Source: Planctomycetota bacterium
GTDB lineage: Bacteria; Planctomycetota; Phycisphaerae; Phycisphaerales; SM1A02
Length of the DNA stretch: 64,000 nucleotides
Assembly (NCBI GenBank): GCA_021414025.1
Contig: JAIOPG010000008.1
Coordinates: 277,852-341,851, forward strand
Direction of reading: 5' to 3'
Position 1 is the first letter of the stretch; the number at the start of each line of letters is the position of its first letter. This document shows, one piece after another, positions 62,764 to 64,000 of this stretch. Below the pieces are notes generated by a model. The model was not told the DNA's origin and ran no database searches. It saw only the letters and a list, made by a program, of their open reading frames with translations. A program made the translations under genes and the position numbers.

Positions 62764-62800
62764 GGCGCTCCGACCGCCCATCGCGGCCCTAGGGAGCGTC

Positions 62801-63940
62801 ATGAAATTCAAACTGACATGGCATGAAGCCCGGCATTGCTGGAAAAAATACGCCGACGGGAAGACGTATTACCTGGCCAAGGGTAAGTGCAAGACAAAAT
62901 ACGATTCGGAAGGTTACAAGGCGGCGATGGACGAATGGCAGAAGATCCACGTCGATCTCCGCGCCGCTGCGAAAGCCACCGAACTCTTTGAATCAGACCC
63001 TGAAGTTGCGGAAAAGATCGCCCTCGCCTATCAAAATAAACTCCATTGGGAAAAACAGTATCCCAACAAAACCTACGAAGAGGCCAAGACGATTGAGGCG
63101 GCCCTGGAAACGCACCGCCGCGTCAATGTGGAACTGCCCAAGGAAAAGACGGTCGAGTCGCACATCGACTCCTTCGTCAAACTCAAGACCGCGCAGGTGG
63201 CTGCCGATCAAAAGTCGGCGGGGAGATTGCGGAACATTCGCACGTACGTGAACCGGTTCGGGGAGTTCGTCGGCAAGCAGAATGCCATCGAGACGATTAC
63301 CGCGGTGACGCTTTCGGATTTTCATGCGCGGTTGCTCGGCGAAGTCGCGCGCGGCGGGATGAGCGCATCTTCCGCACGTGATGCGATGCAGGTCGCCCGA
63401 CAATTCATCAAATGGCTGTGGGGGCTGAGCGTCATCGAATTGCCCAACAACATTGACTCGAAAGATCTGGAGATCAATGTGCCGAGTCAGGCTATCGAGG
63501 TATGGGATTTCGATATTCTCAAGGGGGTGCTGAAGGCAGCGCCGGAACCGCTTCGACTCTATCTACTCTTGATGGCCAACTGCGGGATGACGCAGAAGGA
63601 CGTGTCGGATCTGCTGCCTGCGCAGGTGAATTGGAAGGACGGGATCATCACCCGAAAGCGGTCCAAGACGAAGAAGTGGGAGAATGTGCCGACCGTCGCG
63701 TATCGCCTGTGGGGCGCCACGTTCGAGTTGCTCAAAAAGCACGGCAAGAAGCAGGGCATCCGAGTGCTTTCCGCTCCCGATGGTTCCGCGCTGGTGTACG
63801 ATGCGTTGTCCGCCGGCGGTAAGGGAAGCAAGAACGATAAGATCAATAGCATATGGACAGAGTGGGTCAACTCCTCGAAGTTGAAGCATGCCAAAGGACT
63901 TGCGGCGATCCGCAAAACCTCCGCCACCGCGCTGAGATGA
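62801..63940 (+). pseudogene. Tyrosine recombinase (integrase), C-terminally truncated
   Basis: The 379 residues show the layout of phage-type integrases: a Lys/Tyr-rich N-terminal arm-binding part (KLTWHEARHCWKKYADGK), a core-binding domain near 110-200 (VESHIDSFVKLKTAQ onward) and the start of the catalytic domain (EPLRLYLLLMANCGMTQKDV). The first catalytic Arg is not evident; Gln stands in TQKDV. The frame ends at AAIRKTSATALR with TGA, before the expected C-terminal His and the nucleophilic Tyr. The next 60 bp continue no integrase in any frame. Base use is less GC-biased than in neighbouring genes. It is probably a decayed integrase of an element inserted at tRNA-Gly. Confidence 0.7.
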
Positions 63941-64000
63941 AGAACTGCCAGTTACCCCCAGCAGGTCCTGTGTGGAGAAATTCTGCTGGTTGATATTATT

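Noticed and set aside
62762..62800. The in-frame ATG at 62762 as the integrase start
   Set aside because: It overlaps the TATAAT -10 element, so it would lie upstream of the transcript; ATG 62801 has AGGGAG ahead of it.

Overview
The window is GC-rich, densely coded bacterial chromosome, most likely from a Planctomycetota lineage close to Phycisphaerae. The placement is an inference. It rests on secreted proteases ending in short type I dockerin-like tails, a class II (B12-dependent) ribonucleotide reductase, two tricorn-like S41 proteases, the scattering of normally clustered genes (a lone nuoB, a lone hutI, a lone ptsI), and a divergent tyrosine recombinase of a type I associate with planctomycetes. 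No rRNA gene is present to confirm it.

Layout. 1-10.2 kb: a cut-off M14 carboxypeptidase, a lipoprotein, sixA with a STAS protein, hutI, overlapping map and serA, a prolyl oligopeptidase, and a PcrA/UvrD helicase. 10.2-18.3 kb: an AT-richer spacer with a candidate NrdR box, nrdJ, a membrane protein, a B12-binding/MeaB GTPase fusion, and an MmgE/PrpD protein. 18.3-28.6 kb: fbp followed by a tricorn protease (minus strand), a thiolase coupled to a TMEM175-like channel, a GH99 glycosidase, a LOG protein, and ahcY with a palindromic operator candidate. 28.7-38.5 kb: ptsI, the cluster rne-dxr-rseP-SDR, and smpB. 38.7-44.6 kb: a tandem pair of paralogous secreted metalloproteases with dockerin-like tails, each followed by a hairpin terminator. 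44.6-56.9 kb: tRNA-Leu, queE, the rluB / zinc-ribbon / DUF429 cluster, a YihY protein, a chemoreceptor, a DUF1570 protease-like protein, nuoB overlapping an M28 peptidase, an aspartate aminotransferase, and prfB with its programmed frameshift. 56.9-64 kb: a glycogen debranching enzyme, a second tricorn protease, tRNA-Gly, and a C-terminally truncated integrase beside that tRNA.

Most genes are housekeeping or catabolic. Protein turnover and secreted proteolysis are heavily represented: M14, S9, two tricorns, two dockerin metalloproteases, RseP, M28, a DUF1570 protein and methionine aminopeptidase.

The most general signal is regulatory. At least 17 genes have a -10-like hexamer (often GCTAC-N2-T) ending only 6 to 10 nt before the start codon and have no Shine-Dalgarno sequence, which suggests widespread leaderless transcription. 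This spacing also helped choose several starts. I found no convincing complete novel defence or biosynthetic system. The strongest leads are the leaderless promoter class, the B12/GTPase fusion next to MmgE/PrpD, the ahcY operator, RluB with Glu at the catalytic Asp position, the four-PDZ RseP, and the degraded integrase at tRNA-Gly.
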